The notes under the pieces: model-generated
What the model saw: only the letters and a program-made list of their open reading frames with translations
The model's database searches: none
What the model was told of the DNA's origin: nothing
Made by a program: the position numbers and the translations under genes
Shown: piece by piece, positions 1 through 8,205 of the stretch
Numbering within the stretch: the stretch's first letter is position 1
How the letters are laid out: every line of letters starts with the position of its first letter
Assembly: GCA_020860885.1 (NCBI GenBank)
Contig: JAJBTS010000428.1
Span: forward strand, 1-9,328
From: Bacteroidales bacterium
Lineage (GTDB): Bacteria; Bacteroidota; Bacteroidia; Bacteroidales; Azobacteroidaceae
Direction of reading: 5' to 3'
DNA: 9,328 bases

Positions 1-717
1 CGTAGTATTTTTTACTTCATGTGCTATCATGCGGATCACTTTTTCATAAGCTTTCTTTTCAGCCATAAAAACCTCCTCTGTTAAGGATTCTATCATGTAG
101 AACGACTGATGTAATCCTTTATTAATAAAAGAAGAATGCATACATTTATAAATATGCGCATTACTGAGACGAATGATTTGGGAATCGCTGGGTTCAATCT
201 TTGTCAACTCTTCTATTAAGGGATTATCTATTTTTTGTAAGGATAGGGGTGTTATCTCTTCTGTTTCTTTCAGATTGAATATTTTCCGGGCTGCAGGATT
301 CATAGATATAATATTTCCGTTGAGATCTAATATGATAACTCCCATAGGTGACGCTTCTATCAGTAAATCTAAGAAATGGTTTTGTTCCCGGAGATGTAAT
401 CGTTCATTTTTCAATTGTTCCATCATCCGGTTAAATACATCTACTATTTTATCTGCTTCAGGTTGGCCTACATGTCGCAACCGGGAACTGAAATCCTGTT
501 CTTTGAGTAACTCCATACCTCCGCCTATAATTTGTAAAGGTTTAATGATGATCCGGTAAAAAATAAAAAGGTAGACGACGATTAAAGCTATCAATCCTTC
601 AATAAGAAAGAACGATTTGAAAGATGAAGTTTTGAAAACATAATAGGTCAGGGCAGATATCAGGATCAGTAATAATAAACTTAAGATCCAGAATAGATTA
701 TTTAATTTAAATTTCAT
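1..717 (-). CDS. NtrY-like membrane histidine kinase, C-terminus beyond window
   Basis: Inner-membrane sensor kinase, expected to phosphorylate the NtrC-type regulator encoded just upstream. The 239 visible residues are N-terminal. Two hydrophobic helices (about 8-28 and 36-54) are separated by only 7-8 residues, so there is almost no periplasmic sensor domain. A HAMP-like linker follows (about 55-105), then a PAS-type domain (about 115-175, with the motif SPMGVIILDLNGNIISMNPA) and the start of the dimerisation/phosphoacceptor domain. The H-box reads IAHEVKN, with His233 as the probable phosphorylated residue. The catalytic ATPase domain lies past the left edge. The start ATG (717-715) overlaps the stop of the regulator gene as ATGA, which suggests translational coupling. 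The reading frame is open to the window edge with no stop. The cytoplasmic PAS domain or the partner transporter could supply the signal; the ligand is unknown. Confidence 0.93.
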   Translation of the reverse strand, partial: MKFKLNNLFWILSLLLLILISALTYYVFKTSSFKSFFLIEGLIALIVVYLFIFYRIIIKPLQIIGGGMELLKEQDFSSRLRHVGQPEADKIVDVFNRMMEQLKNERLHLREQNHFLDLLIEASPMGVIILDLNGNIISMNPAARKIFNLKETEEITPLSLQKIDNPLIEELTKIEPSDSQIIRLSNAHIYKCMHSSFINKGLHQSFYMIESLTEEVFMAEKKAYEKVIRMIAHEVKNTT

Positions 718-2087
718 TGGTTACTTCCTTCGTTCTTTATACCGTATTTTTCCATTCTTCTGTATAAGGCTGCACGACTTACTCCTAATGTCGATGCTAC
801 TCTGGATATATTGCCGGAATATTTTTCAAGGGCTTTCTCGATAGATCTTTTCTCAAGTTCTTCTAAAGTCAGACCATCTAATAAACCCTTATCGGTTACC
901 GACTGATTTAATTTGTTCTGATTTATGAAGTCAATATCTTCCAGTATATTTTTACCGGATACAAGCAATGTTCTTTCTATAAGATTCTTTAGTTCACGGA
1001 TATTTCCGGGATAGGGCAGTGTCTGTAAATAGTTTAGGGCTCTGGGAGTAAATTTTACTTTAGATAATTTATTGGCCGAGGTGAGTTGATCCGCAAAGTG
1101 TTGTGCCAGAAGAGGAATATCATCTATTCGTTTCCGCAGAGGAGGTATATGAATAGTAATCAGATTGATCCGGTAAAAAAGATCTTCCCGGAACGTTTTT
1201 TCCGCAACCATTTGTGGTAAGCTTCTGTTTGTAGCGCTAATTACTCTTACATTGGTTTTTCTCGGTATACTATCGCCCAGAACTTCAAAAGTCTGGTCTT
1301 GTAATACCCGCAATAGTTTTACCTGGCAGGATAAATCCAGATCTCCGATTTCATCCAGAAATATAGTGCCTTTATTAGCCATTTCAAACCGTCCGGTACG
1401 ATCCAGATGAGCATCCGTAAAAGAACCCTTTTTGTGGCCAAACATCTCACTTTCGAAAAGGCTTTGCGAAAGACCGCCCAGATTGACTTTTACAAATGTT
1501 TCTTTTGCCCGGTTGCTATTTGCATGTATAGCTTCTGCTATCAATTCCTTACCGGTTCCGCTTTCTCCTGTAATGAGTACAGAGGCATTGGTCGGAGCAA
1601 TACGGGATACTGTATTTAGAATATCCATCAGTGCCGGATTTCTTCCGATAATTTTATCAAAGAAACATTTTTTATTTGCCTCCGTACGATTGAAAGCGAT
1701 GTATTTTTCTTTCTTTTGTTCATTGAGTTCTAAAGCTGTCTGAATAATATTTAATAACATCAGATTATTCCAGGGTTTGGTAATGAAATCAAAAGCTCCC
1801 TGTTTCATCCCTTCTACGGCAAGCGTTATAGATCCCCAGGCAGTCATCAGTATAACCGGTACATTGGGTTGAAATATCTTTACTTGACGCAGTAATTGAA
1901 TGCCTTCTTCACCGGAGGTAGTCAGTGAGAAGTTCATATCCATTAAAATAAGCTGAGGACTATGAGAACGAACCACATCCAGCGCCTCTTCCGGGCCCTT
2001 TACGGCATTAGGCTCATAACCCGCATGCTTTAAGAGAAAAGTTAAAGAAGAACGTACAGCTGCGTCGTCATCGATTATTAATATCAT
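714..2087 (-). CDS. NtrC-family sigma-54-dependent response regulator
   Basis: Cytoplasmic DNA-binding activator of sigma-54 RNA polymerase, 457 residues, full length for the NtrC/AtoC family. The receiver domain (1-120) has the acidic pocket DDD at 6-8, phosphoacceptor Asp50, Thr82 and Lys104. The AAA+ domain (about 145-385) has Walker A GESGTGKE (174-181), Walker B with TIFLDEIGD (241-249), arginine-finger region FREDLFYR (299-306) and the sensor-2 motif YPGNIREL (359-366). The sigma-54 contact loop reads GSFTDA (221-226) in place of the classical GAFTGA. The C-terminus is a Fis-type helix-turn-helix (about 410-450, with GNISRVASTLGVSRAALYRR). An in-frame stop lies a few codons upstream, so the ATG at 2087 is the only reasonable start. 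It sits 27 nt after the outer-membrane factor gene and overlaps the kinase gene by 4 nt. It probably activates the operon's own sigma-54 promoter, by inference from gene order and promoter type. Confidence 0.97.
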   Translation of the reverse strand: MILIIDDDAAVRSSLTFLLKHAGYEPNAVKGPEEALDVVRSHSPQLILMDMNFSLTTSGEEGIQLLRQVKIFQPNVPVILMTAWGSITLAVEGMKQGAFDFITKPWNNLMLLNIIQTALELNEQKKEKYIAFNRTEANKKCFFDKIIGRNPALMDILNTVSRIAPTNASVLITGESGTGKELIAEAIHANSNRAKETFVKVNLGGLSQSLFESEMFGHKKGSFTDAHLDRTGRFEMANKGTIFLDEIGDLDLSCQVKLLRVLQDQTFEVLGDSIPRKTNVRVISATNRSLPQMVAEKTFREDLFYRINLITIHIPPLRKRIDDIPLLAQHFADQLTSANKLSKVKFTPRALNYLQTLPYPGNIRELKNLIERTLLVSGKNILEDIDFINQNKLNQSVTDKGLLDGLTLEELEKRSIEKALEKYSGNISRVASTLGVSRAALYRRMEKYGIKNEGSNQ

Positions 2088-2109
2088 AAGTTTAACAGGG
2101 TTTAATATT

Positions 2110-2117
2110 CAAATTTA
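2110..2117 (-). promoter_or_regulatory. Possible internal promoter -7 element before the regulator gene
   Basis: The minus strand reads TAAATTTG, an exact match to the Bacteroidota -7 consensus TAnnTTTG. It overlaps the TAA stop of the outer-membrane factor gene and lies 22-29 nt before the regulator ATG. No good -33 TTTG sits at the usual distance; the nearest TTTG (2132-2135) is only 14 nt upstream. Such an element could supply basal regulator and kinase without sigma-54, but in AT-rich DNA it may be chance. Confidence 0.22.
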
Positions 2118-3596
2118 CAAAATAATTTCCTCAAATTCAGCATCCAGAGTTTTCTTCTCTATAAAATCATATAAAGTAAGACTGTGGATATTGTAGTAAT
2201 AATCCCAGTATTCGTATAACTCCTGAATATGTTTTATTTTGGCTTCATCTTTGGAACGTTGCGCATCAGAAAGGTCAAGTACGTTTATTTTTCCGATCAT
2301 AAAGGTTTCTATCGATGTTTCGTATCTTTTTTCTGCAATTATATCGGCCTGTTTAGCAATCTCCAGTTGCCCCGCCTGATTATTGAAATTTTCTACCAGC
2401 AGGAAGATGTTCTGATTGAAATTCATTTCTTCTCTTTTGATTTGTGATAAAGTAACTTCCCTGTTCGATTCAGCCACTTTTACTTTTCCTTTCCTTTTGC
2501 CCCAATCCAAAAGGGGGATAGTAACACCGACCTGTATTACCTGGCTGTCGTCCAAGGGTTTGTATGCACTCTCTAAATCCTTTCCTTTTCCACTGTAACC
2601 AATGGATGCATACAAACTGATATTTCGCTGATTTCCCTTAGCGGTTTCTACTGCGTAATCGGCTTCCATTTGTTGGCGTAGTATACTTTGTGCGAAAGAA
2701 TTATTTTCCAAAGCCTTTTCCAAAGCCTCGCTGTATTCTATTTTTAGATAAGGGATATACTCCGGCATCACAGGTTCTATAAAAATTGTTTCATCCAATC
2801 CTAAAAAAGAACGAAGTCCGAACATGTTTGCATTTAAATCGGAAAGAGCTTCTGTTACGAATCCTTTGGCTTGCAGAGCCGATAAGTTTAACTGCATGAC
2901 TTCGCTTTCAGAGATGTATCCTATCTCTCTTTTTGCCAAAGCTATTTCATAAAGTTTGTCCGCATTTTCATGATTTTGGAAAGCAATGTTTAGGTTCTCT
3001 TTCGCCAATAATAAATTGAAGAAATGCCTGATTGTATGGATTGTAACTTCTTCTACGCTTTCGATATAGGCAGCTTTTGCTTCTTTGTAGCGTAGCGGTT
3101 CGATGCGTCTGTTCCATTTGTGCTTATTGACTCCGAAAACGGGTTGTTCCAGTATCAGGTTTACCGGAAGGCTCATAAATTCATTATAATCATTAGACCC
3201 GGTCTGGTGTGTGAAATCGAGAGAGGTATTCAAAAAAATCTTTCCTCCCGTTAAAGATATGTTCTGAAGTACCGATATTTCTCCCTCTAACCCTAATGAA
3301 TTGGTATGCAGATACGTATAAGAACCATCGGATTGCAGATATCTCTCGTAATTTTTTTTGTAGCTGGGAAGAGTTCCTGTAAAATTAATTTCCGGCAACT
3401 GATCTGCCTTGAATGTATGGTATTCCCAATAAGCTTTCTTAAGTTCATTGACAGCTACCGCAGCATCTACAGATTGTCGTTGAGCGAGCTTTATTACTTC
3501 ATAAAGATTCAATGTAAGTGTATCCGTTTGAGCCGATACCGAAATACTAAAAAGTAATAAATGGCAAGCAATCAGGATCTTTCGTGTTGTTTTCAT
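2115..3596 (-). CDS. TolC-family outer-membrane efflux channel
   Basis: Outer-membrane factor, 493 residues, expected to trimerise into a channel-tunnel that docks on the membrane fusion protein of this operon. A Sec signal peptide is clear: basic start MKTTRK, a hydrophobic core and a probable cleavage site after Ala22 (SVSA/QT). There is no lipobox cysteine, so it is not one of the lipidated family members. The remainder shows the two-fold OEP layout: long alanine/glutamate/leucine-rich amphipathic helices (about 30-60, 170-260, 290-320, 370-470) and short beta segments rich in aromatic and Ser/Thr residues (about 90-150 and 325-365, e.g. VIQVGVTIPLLDWGKRKGKV). The C-terminal tail past residue 470 is acidic. 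It starts 15 nt after the second permease gene and ends 27 nt before the regulator gene. Having a dedicated channel gene in the operon argues that the substrate leaves the cell. Confidence 0.95.
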   Translation of the reverse strand: MKTTRKILIACHLLLFSISVSAQTDTLTLNLYEVIKLAQRQSVDAAVAVNELKKAYWEYHTFKADQLPEINFTGTLPSYKKNYERYLQSDGSYTYLHTNSLGLEGEISVLQNISLTGGKIFLNTSLDFTHQTGSNDYNEFMSLPVNLILEQPVFGVNKHKWNRRIEPLRYKEAKAAYIESVEEVTIHTIRHFFNLLLAKENLNIAFQNHENADKLYEIALAKREIGYISESEVMQLNLSALQAKGFVTEALSDLNANMFGLRSFLGLDETIFIEPVMPEYIPYLKIEYSEALEKALENNSFAQSILRQQMEADYAVETAKGNQRNISLYASIGYSGKGKDLESAYKPLDDSQVIQVGVTIPLLDWGKRKGKVKVAESNREVTLSQIKREEMNFNQNIFLLVENFNNQAGQLEIAKQADIIAEKRYETSIETFMIGKINVLDLSDAQRSKDEAKIKHIQELYEYWDYYYNIHSLTLYDFIEKKTLDAEFEEIIL

Positions 3597-3611
3597 AGCA
3601 TTATTCTTTAT

Positions 3612-4907
3612 TCATATCTTATTGCTTCTGCCGGTTCCATATCGGCTGCTTTTTTTTGCCGGAACCCATATCGCAATAATAATAATAACAGCCATAATAC
3701 ACCCGGTAATAAAATTCGTAATGAGGAACCTAAGGAATTTCTTATCCGGTAAATACTCTCCTGCGATGAAATTACTTTCGGTTCCGAGTGTTTCTAATAT
3801 TCCTCTGTGTACGAACTGATATTCTATCAATAAAGCTGGAATCATGGCTATCGCTAATAAACAAAGACTTTCTAAGATAAGACTTTTATTAATATTTCTA
3901 TTACTGGCACCTATAGCTTTTCTGATGCCTATTTCACCTTTCCTTTGATTGACCTGATACCAGAAAGTTCCGAGAATACATAGAAGAATATTTAATAAGA
4001 AGAAAATCATTAGGGAAACTCTTAGCTGGATTTCTTTACTTATCTCTTTAACCGTAGAGGAATTGTCATTTATATATTGATGGGAGGCAATACTTTTGAA
4101 ATAGAAATTTCCTTTGTTTAATAGTTTAGCCGTTTCTTTTTGGAAGTTCTCTTTAAACATCTTATCGGAAACAGTCGGTTTACTTCGGACAGAGATATGA
4201 GCATTTTTGATGTTCTCTGCCGTCAATAACATAGATGTATAATAATTGTACTGAGGGCGTAAGAAATCGAAGAGTTTGACGTTGTCAATTATTCCTGCAA
4301 CTTTATAAGGTTCGTTCCAATTGTGGGACAAATAAATTTCTTGTCCTTCAGGCTGTTCGTCAGGAAATAAAACATCTGCAGCAGAACGGCTTAAGACTAC
4401 ATTCCTTACAGCGGACCAATTGAAATCACTAACAGACACTTCTTTTTTACCGTTTTCTTTACTGTATCCGAATACCCGGAAGAAATCATAACGAGGATCG
4501 AACATGACGAGTTGACCTGTATATCCGGATGTAGAATCTTTTTTTGTTTGAAAACTATAATTCCATGTACTTCCTGTACCCGGGTAAGACTGATTAAAAG
4601 AAATAGCGACAGCTTCTACTCCCGGATTATTTCTTAGTGTTTGTATTATCCTTTCAAAATTAGCCATTCTACTTTCCGGATCATTTTCTGTCTCCTGATA
4701 ATTCCTTTGATTGTTCTGGTATTCGCTTATATTAATTAACCAGGCATGGTGGAGATTTTTATGGTCCGGCGTACTCTTATTATAAGAAAGGACAAACATA
4801 TAATCTACCATATACCAGATCAGACAAAAAACGATTAGTAGTTCCAACACAAGCCAGATATTATTCTCCTTGCAATTCCATAACTGTTTGAATATCGATT
4901 GTAACAT
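3612..4907 (-). CDS. MacB/FtsX-type ABC permease, operon-distal paralogue
   Basis: Inner-membrane permease subunit of a type VII (MacB/LolCDE-like) ABC transporter, 431 residues. The topology fits the family: helix 1 (about 17-39), a large periplasmic domain (about 40-292) resembling MacB_PCD, then three C-terminal helices (about 297-316, 343-362, 394-415). Between helices 2 and 3 lies the hallmark cytoplasmic coupling motif RKGEIGIRKAIGA (322-334), which touches the ATPase. The protein ends with PAKKSSR and a short basic tail, where most family members have PAxRAS. No nucleotide-binding domain is fused; that function is supplied by the separate ATPase gene. It starts only 7 nt after the first permease gene. 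The two permeases are clearly divergent in sequence, so a heterodimer like LolC/LolE is more likely than two homodimers; this is inference. Confidence 0.93.
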   Translation of the reverse strand: MLQSIFKQLWNCKENNIWLVLELLIVFCLIWYMVDYMFVLSYNKSTPDHKNLHHAWLINISEYQNNQRNYQETENDPESRMANFERIIQTLRNNPGVEAVAISFNQSYPGTGSTWNYSFQTKKDSTSGYTGQLVMFDPRYDFFRVFGYSKENGKKEVSVSDFNWSAVRNVVLSRSAADVLFPDEQPEGQEIYLSHNWNEPYKVAGIIDNVKLFDFLRPQYNYYTSMLLTAENIKNAHISVRSKPTVSDKMFKENFQKETAKLLNKGNFYFKSIASHQYINDNSSTVKEISKEIQLRVSLMIFFLLNILLCILGTFWYQVNQRKGEIGIRKAIGASNRNINKSLILESLCLLAIAMIPALLIEYQFVHRGILETLGTESNFIAGEYLPDKKFLRFLITNFITGCIMAVIIIIAIWVPAKKSSRYGTGRSNKI

Positions 4908-4914
4908 AAGGCGT

Positions 4915-6225
4915 TTATTTTGTCTTGAATGAATTAATTATTTGTTTGCGGGACGCTTTCCATGCCGGGAGTAACGATGATAGGATATTCAGGAGAAAGC
5001 AAACCGTTAAAGCAATTAAAAACACCGGTAAGTTCAGGAACATGGTAGGTGAAAACACAATTTGACTTCCTTCCGGCAATTCCGTCGCCATATAGAAACT
5101 GTCATTGATCTGTAAAATCCAATCCTTAGCTATATAGATAAAGAAAAAAGAAAAAACAAGTCCTACCGCTCCACCGAAAAGGGTGAAGAGAAAGTTTTCT
5201 GTAATAACTTGTTCCATTAATGTTTTTGCTGGAGCTCCGAAAGCCCTTCGTACTCCCATTTCGGAAAGTCGCCTTTCCATTCTGGAATGTGTCATCCCGG
5301 AAAGACTGATTGCCGGAACCAATAATAAAAGGCAGATTATCAATACGTATTGCAGGATAATTTTGTTGAAATCAGGGATTAAATTTCCTATACGGAATAG
5401 CGACTGCCAATGGCGGTCGGGTTGGCCTAAAATAGAGAAAGTTACTCCCTCTATTAATGTACTGCTGTAACGTTGAATATTGGAGTTAATTTCTTCGGCA
5501 ACCTTATCCATATCTTTCCGGGTGGGAGCCAATACATACGCACTCATGGATCCTAAAGATCCTCCTTTTCCAAATGAACTGTTTTCTTTGTATCCGGGAT
5601 CAACTGTGTAAGGTATCCACAGATGCGCATAGGTTCTTTCTGTGATATAAGATGCATCTTTAACCACGCCACAAATACGGTAAGGCTGTTGATCCAGATG
5701 GATATATTCACCGGTTACATCCGTTTTTCCAAATACTTTTTTAGCCAGCGATTCTGCTATTACAGCCGTATGAATGCCTGACTGCATATCCGCTTCTGAG
5801 AAAGGGTTTCCATCGATAAACCGGAAAGGAAAAACAGTCCAGAAGTGCGTATCAATGTATTTTACTGCTACCTGTAAATTATCATTTCTTCCGGGCAATT
5901 GAATATGATGTTCCTCTTCATTCCAATTATCATGCATAGCAGTAACAGATTCTGCTGTTTTCAACGGATAAAAACAAGTTTCAATCACTGTATGAGAAAG
6001 AAGGGCATTGCTATTTCCCTTGCCAAATTTTTCTTGTCCCGTGGTGACGATCAGTAAACGGTCCCGGTTGTTTTCAGGGTAAATATTTGCTACTTTAAGA
6101 AATCCGACAATAAACAAAGCCATTACGGCAGTGATGGAAAGCCCGGTTCCGATAATGTAGATAGAACTGAATAACTTCTCCTGTTTTATCAGATTCCATG
6201 CTTGTTTGAAATAAAGCAATATCAT
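4915..6225 (-). CDS. MacB/FtsX-type ABC permease, operon-proximal paralogue
   Basis: Inner-membrane permease subunit, 436 residues, of the same family as the next gene. Helix 1 spans about 19-42, the periplasmic MacB_PCD-like domain about 43-286, and three C-terminal helices about 288-309, 343-366 and 399-420. The cytoplasmic coupling segment reads RMERRLSEMGVRRAFGA (315-331), and the end has the classical PAWKASR (420-426) followed by a basic tail. It therefore looks closer to the canonical MacB/LolC form than its partner. MacB-type proteins use the periplasmic domain to respond to or push substrate from the periplasm into the TolC channel (mechanotransmission) rather than moving it across the inner membrane. 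That makes a periplasmic or membrane-extracted substrate likely, though none can be named. The gene begins 17 nt after the ATPase gene. Confidence 0.93.
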   Translation of the reverse strand: MILLYFKQAWNLIKQEKLFSSIYIIGTGLSITAVMALFIVGFLKVANIYPENNRDRLLIVTTGQEKFGKGNSNALLSHTVIETCFYPLKTAESVTAMHDNWNEEEHHIQLPGRNDNLQVAVKYIDTHFWTVFPFRFIDGNPFSEADMQSGIHTAVIAESLAKKVFGKTDVTGEYIHLDQQPYRICGVVKDASYITERTYAHLWIPYTVDPGYKENSSFGKGGSLGSMSAYVLAPTRKDMDKVAEEINSNIQRYSSTLIEGVTFSILGQPDRHWQSLFRIGNLIPDFNKIILQYVLIICLLLLVPAISLSGMTHSRMERRLSEMGVRRAFGAPAKTLMEQVITENFLFTLFGGAVGLVFSFFFIYIAKDWILQINDSFYMATELPEGSQIVFSPTMFLNLPVFLIALTVCFLLNILSSLLPAWKASRKQIINSFKTK

Positions 6226-6242
6226 ATTTTCAATGTTTAATT

Positions 6243-6908
6243 TTATTGAACTTGTCTTCCGTCGAAAAGGCGGATGATCCGATCGGTCTGTTTCGCCTGA
6301 TGTTCATTATGGGTAACCATTACTATGGTTCGTCCTTCTTCTTTGTTTAACTTATGTAAAATGTCCATTACTTCGATTCCCATCCTACTATCCAGGTTTC
6401 CGGTAGGTTCATCCGCCAGAATGATATTCGGATTGCCGATGATGGCACGGGCTATGGCTACCCTTTGCGATTGCCCTCCTGAGAGTTGGGTAGGAAAATG
6501 TTTCATCCGATGAGATAACCCAACCTTTTCTAATACCGTTTTTGCTGCTTCTCTACGTTCTTTTCCGGATACTTTCCGGTAAAGCAAAGGTAATTCTACA
6601 TTGTCCAGCACATTCAGGGAGTTGATCAGGTGAAAGCTTTGAAAGACGAATCCCAGCTCTTTATTTCGAAATATGGCCTGATCTTTATCATTCATCCGGA
6701 TCGTATCGATGCCATCAAGCTCTACTTTTCCTTTGGTGGGCTTATCCAGAAGCCCTATAATATTTAACAGTGTAGATTTACCACATCCGGAAGGGCCCAT
6801 AATGGATACGAATTCCCCTTTCTTCACTTCTAAATTGATATTCTCTAAAGCAACTGTCTCGATTTCTTTCGTACGATAGATTTTTTCTAAATTTGTTAAC
6901 TGGATCAT
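6243..6908 (-). CDS. ABC transporter ATPase, LolD/MacB type
   Basis: Cytoplasmic ATP-hydrolysing subunit that powers the two permeases, 221 residues, the usual length of a stand-alone LolD-type ATPase. All catalytic elements are present: Walker A GPSGCGKST (38-46), Q-loop Gln89 in GFVFQSFHLI, signature LSGGQ (141-145), Walker B with IILADEPTGNLD (161-172, catalytic Glu166) and H-loop His199. The DEPTGNLD form and the motif FQSFHLI are characteristic of the MacB/LolD/FtsE branch. It lies 21 nt after the membrane fusion protein gene and 17 nt before the first permease. Its leader is A-rich with no Shine-Dalgarno site, as is common in Bacteroidota. E. coli MacB carries this domain fused to its permease; here the engine is split, as in LolCDE and YknXYZ. 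Confidence 0.97.
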   Translation of the reverse strand: MIQLTNLEKIYRTKEIETVALENINLEVKKGEFVSIMGPSGCGKSTLLNIIGLLDKPTKGKVELDGIDTIRMNDKDQAIFRNKELGFVFQSFHLINSLNVLDNVELPLLYRKVSGKERREAAKTVLEKVGLSHRMKHFPTQLSGGQSQRVAIARAIIGNPNIILADEPTGNLDSRMGIEVMDILHKLNKEEGRTIVMVTHNEHQAKQTDRIIRLFDGRQVQ

Positions 6909-6929
6909 ACTTTTATATTTTATCTTTAT

Positions 6930-8177
6930 TCATGGATTTAATTTGATCTTTTCTTTGTCGTTGTATTCGGACATTGTGGATATAACGATTTCATCTCCTT
7001 CTTCCAGTCCGCTGATTACTTCCACATATTCGAAATTGCTGTCTCCTAATTCGACTTTGCGTTTGAACAATTGATCTCCGTTCACTACAAATAAATCATA
7101 CGTTTTTTTGCCTGAATAGTAAGAAGCATTGGTAATTCTTAAAACGTCTTCCCGAATGGCATTCATTATATATACATCGGTTTTTAATCCCGAACGTAAC
7201 CGGGGATGATTGGCCTTATCCAATTGGACAGAGAAAGATATCACTCCATTTCGGGAGAGGGGAGTTACTTCACTCACCATTCCGCTTAATTTATCTTCCC
7301 CTATTTTTACTATGGCTTTGTTGCCTGTGGCAATCTTGTCTCCGTAAGCATCCGCTATTTCACCTTCAATTTTGAAGTTAGAAAGATCGGAAATAACAGC
7401 TATTTTCGTTCCTTGGGAAACCTGTGCTCCGATTTCGTTATTTATGTAAGTCAGTATGGCTTTTCGGGGAGAACGTATCCGGGCATCCTCCAGGGTTCTT
7501 TTTGTTTCAGCCAGACCTTTTTTGAATATATTGAATTCCAATTCTTTTACCCGCATATCCGCTTTAGCCAATTCCTTTTCATTTTCAAATTTTTGCTCGT
7601 CTTCTTTGAGTTGTAGTAATGCAACGTTGTAACTTAATTCTACCTGGCGCACTTTTTCGGTAGTTCCGGCACCCAGACTATCGAGATAAAGTTCGTTCCG
7701 GAATTCCACTTCCTTCCGGTTAAGTTCCATTCTGGATACTTTTAGTTTCATCTCCATTTCGGATAACTTGTTCGCTGTCGTTAATTTTAGCTGCTCTAAT
7801 TGAAGCTCTTTCATTTTCTCTTCATCCAGCAACTTGTTGTATTCTGTCTCTGTACTTTGTAAGTCTAAACGCAAAAGGGGCGTCCCTATGTCCACTTCAT
7901 CCCCTCCTTTTTTATATATTTCTATAATACGGGTATTTATAGGCGAATTAATGATTTCTTCAAAGGCTGGAATTACTTTTCCTGAGGCGCTCACTGAAAT
8001 TTCTATAGTTCCTTTGTCTACTATGCATGTTTCTATATCTCTCCGGTATATACTCGGTTGCAGAAAAGATATCACAATCCAGACAAAAAGAATGATAATA
8101 ATTATTCCTCCGACAAATTTGAGTATCAGTTTTCCCTGTTCTCTTCTACGTATTTCCTGAGGTATTTCTCTATCCAT
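6930..8177 (-). CDS. MacA/HlyD-like membrane fusion protein (periplasmic adaptor)
   Basis: Periplasmic adaptor linking the ABC engine to the outer-membrane channel, 415 residues from the chosen start. A basic cytoplasmic stub is followed by one membrane anchor (about 18-38). Next come the first half of a lipoyl/barrel-sandwich domain (about 48-104), a long charged coiled-coil hairpin (about 106-228, rich in Glu/Lys/Leu heptads), the second lipoyl half (about 229-260), a beta-barrel domain and a membrane-proximal domain with the motif GLEEGDEIVIS near the end. The open frame extends upstream to an ATG at 8282. I reject that start because the added 35 residues are not family-like and because a sigma-54 promoter lies inside the extension. 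The ATG at 8177 leads straight into a typical short adaptor N-terminus. It is the first gene of the operon. Confidence 0.94.
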   Translation of the reverse strand: MDREIPQEIRRREQGKLILKFVGGIIIIILFVWIVISFLQPSIYRRDIETCIVDKGTIEISVSASGKVIPAFEEIINSPINTRIIEIYKKGGDEVDIGTPLLRLDLQSTETEYNKLLDEEKMKELQLEQLKLTTANKLSEMEMKLKVSRMELNRKEVEFRNELYLDSLGAGTTEKVRQVELSYNVALLQLKEDEQKFENEKELAKADMRVKELEFNIFKKGLAETKRTLEDARIRSPRKAILTYINNEIGAQVSQGTKIAVISDLSNFKIEGEIADAYGDKIATGNKAIVKIGEDKLSGMVSEVTPLSRNGVISFSVQLDKANHPRLRSGLKTDVYIMNAIREDVLRITNASYYSGKKTYDLFVVNGDQLFKRKVELGDSNFEYVEVISGLEEGDEIVISTMSEYNDKEKIKLNP

Positions 8178-8205
8178 AATTAATTTTGTTCTATTCCCTA
8201 GTATA

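Noticed and set aside
173..559. Plus-strand open frame of 128 codons
   Set aside because: It lies opposite the histidine kinase, whose HAMP, PAS and H-box motifs are clear on the minus strand. Its translation has no domain-like pattern.
1407..1743. Overlapping plus-strand open frames opposite the regulator gene
   Set aside because: They are antisense to the Walker A and sigma-54 contact regions of the regulator and look like frame shadows.
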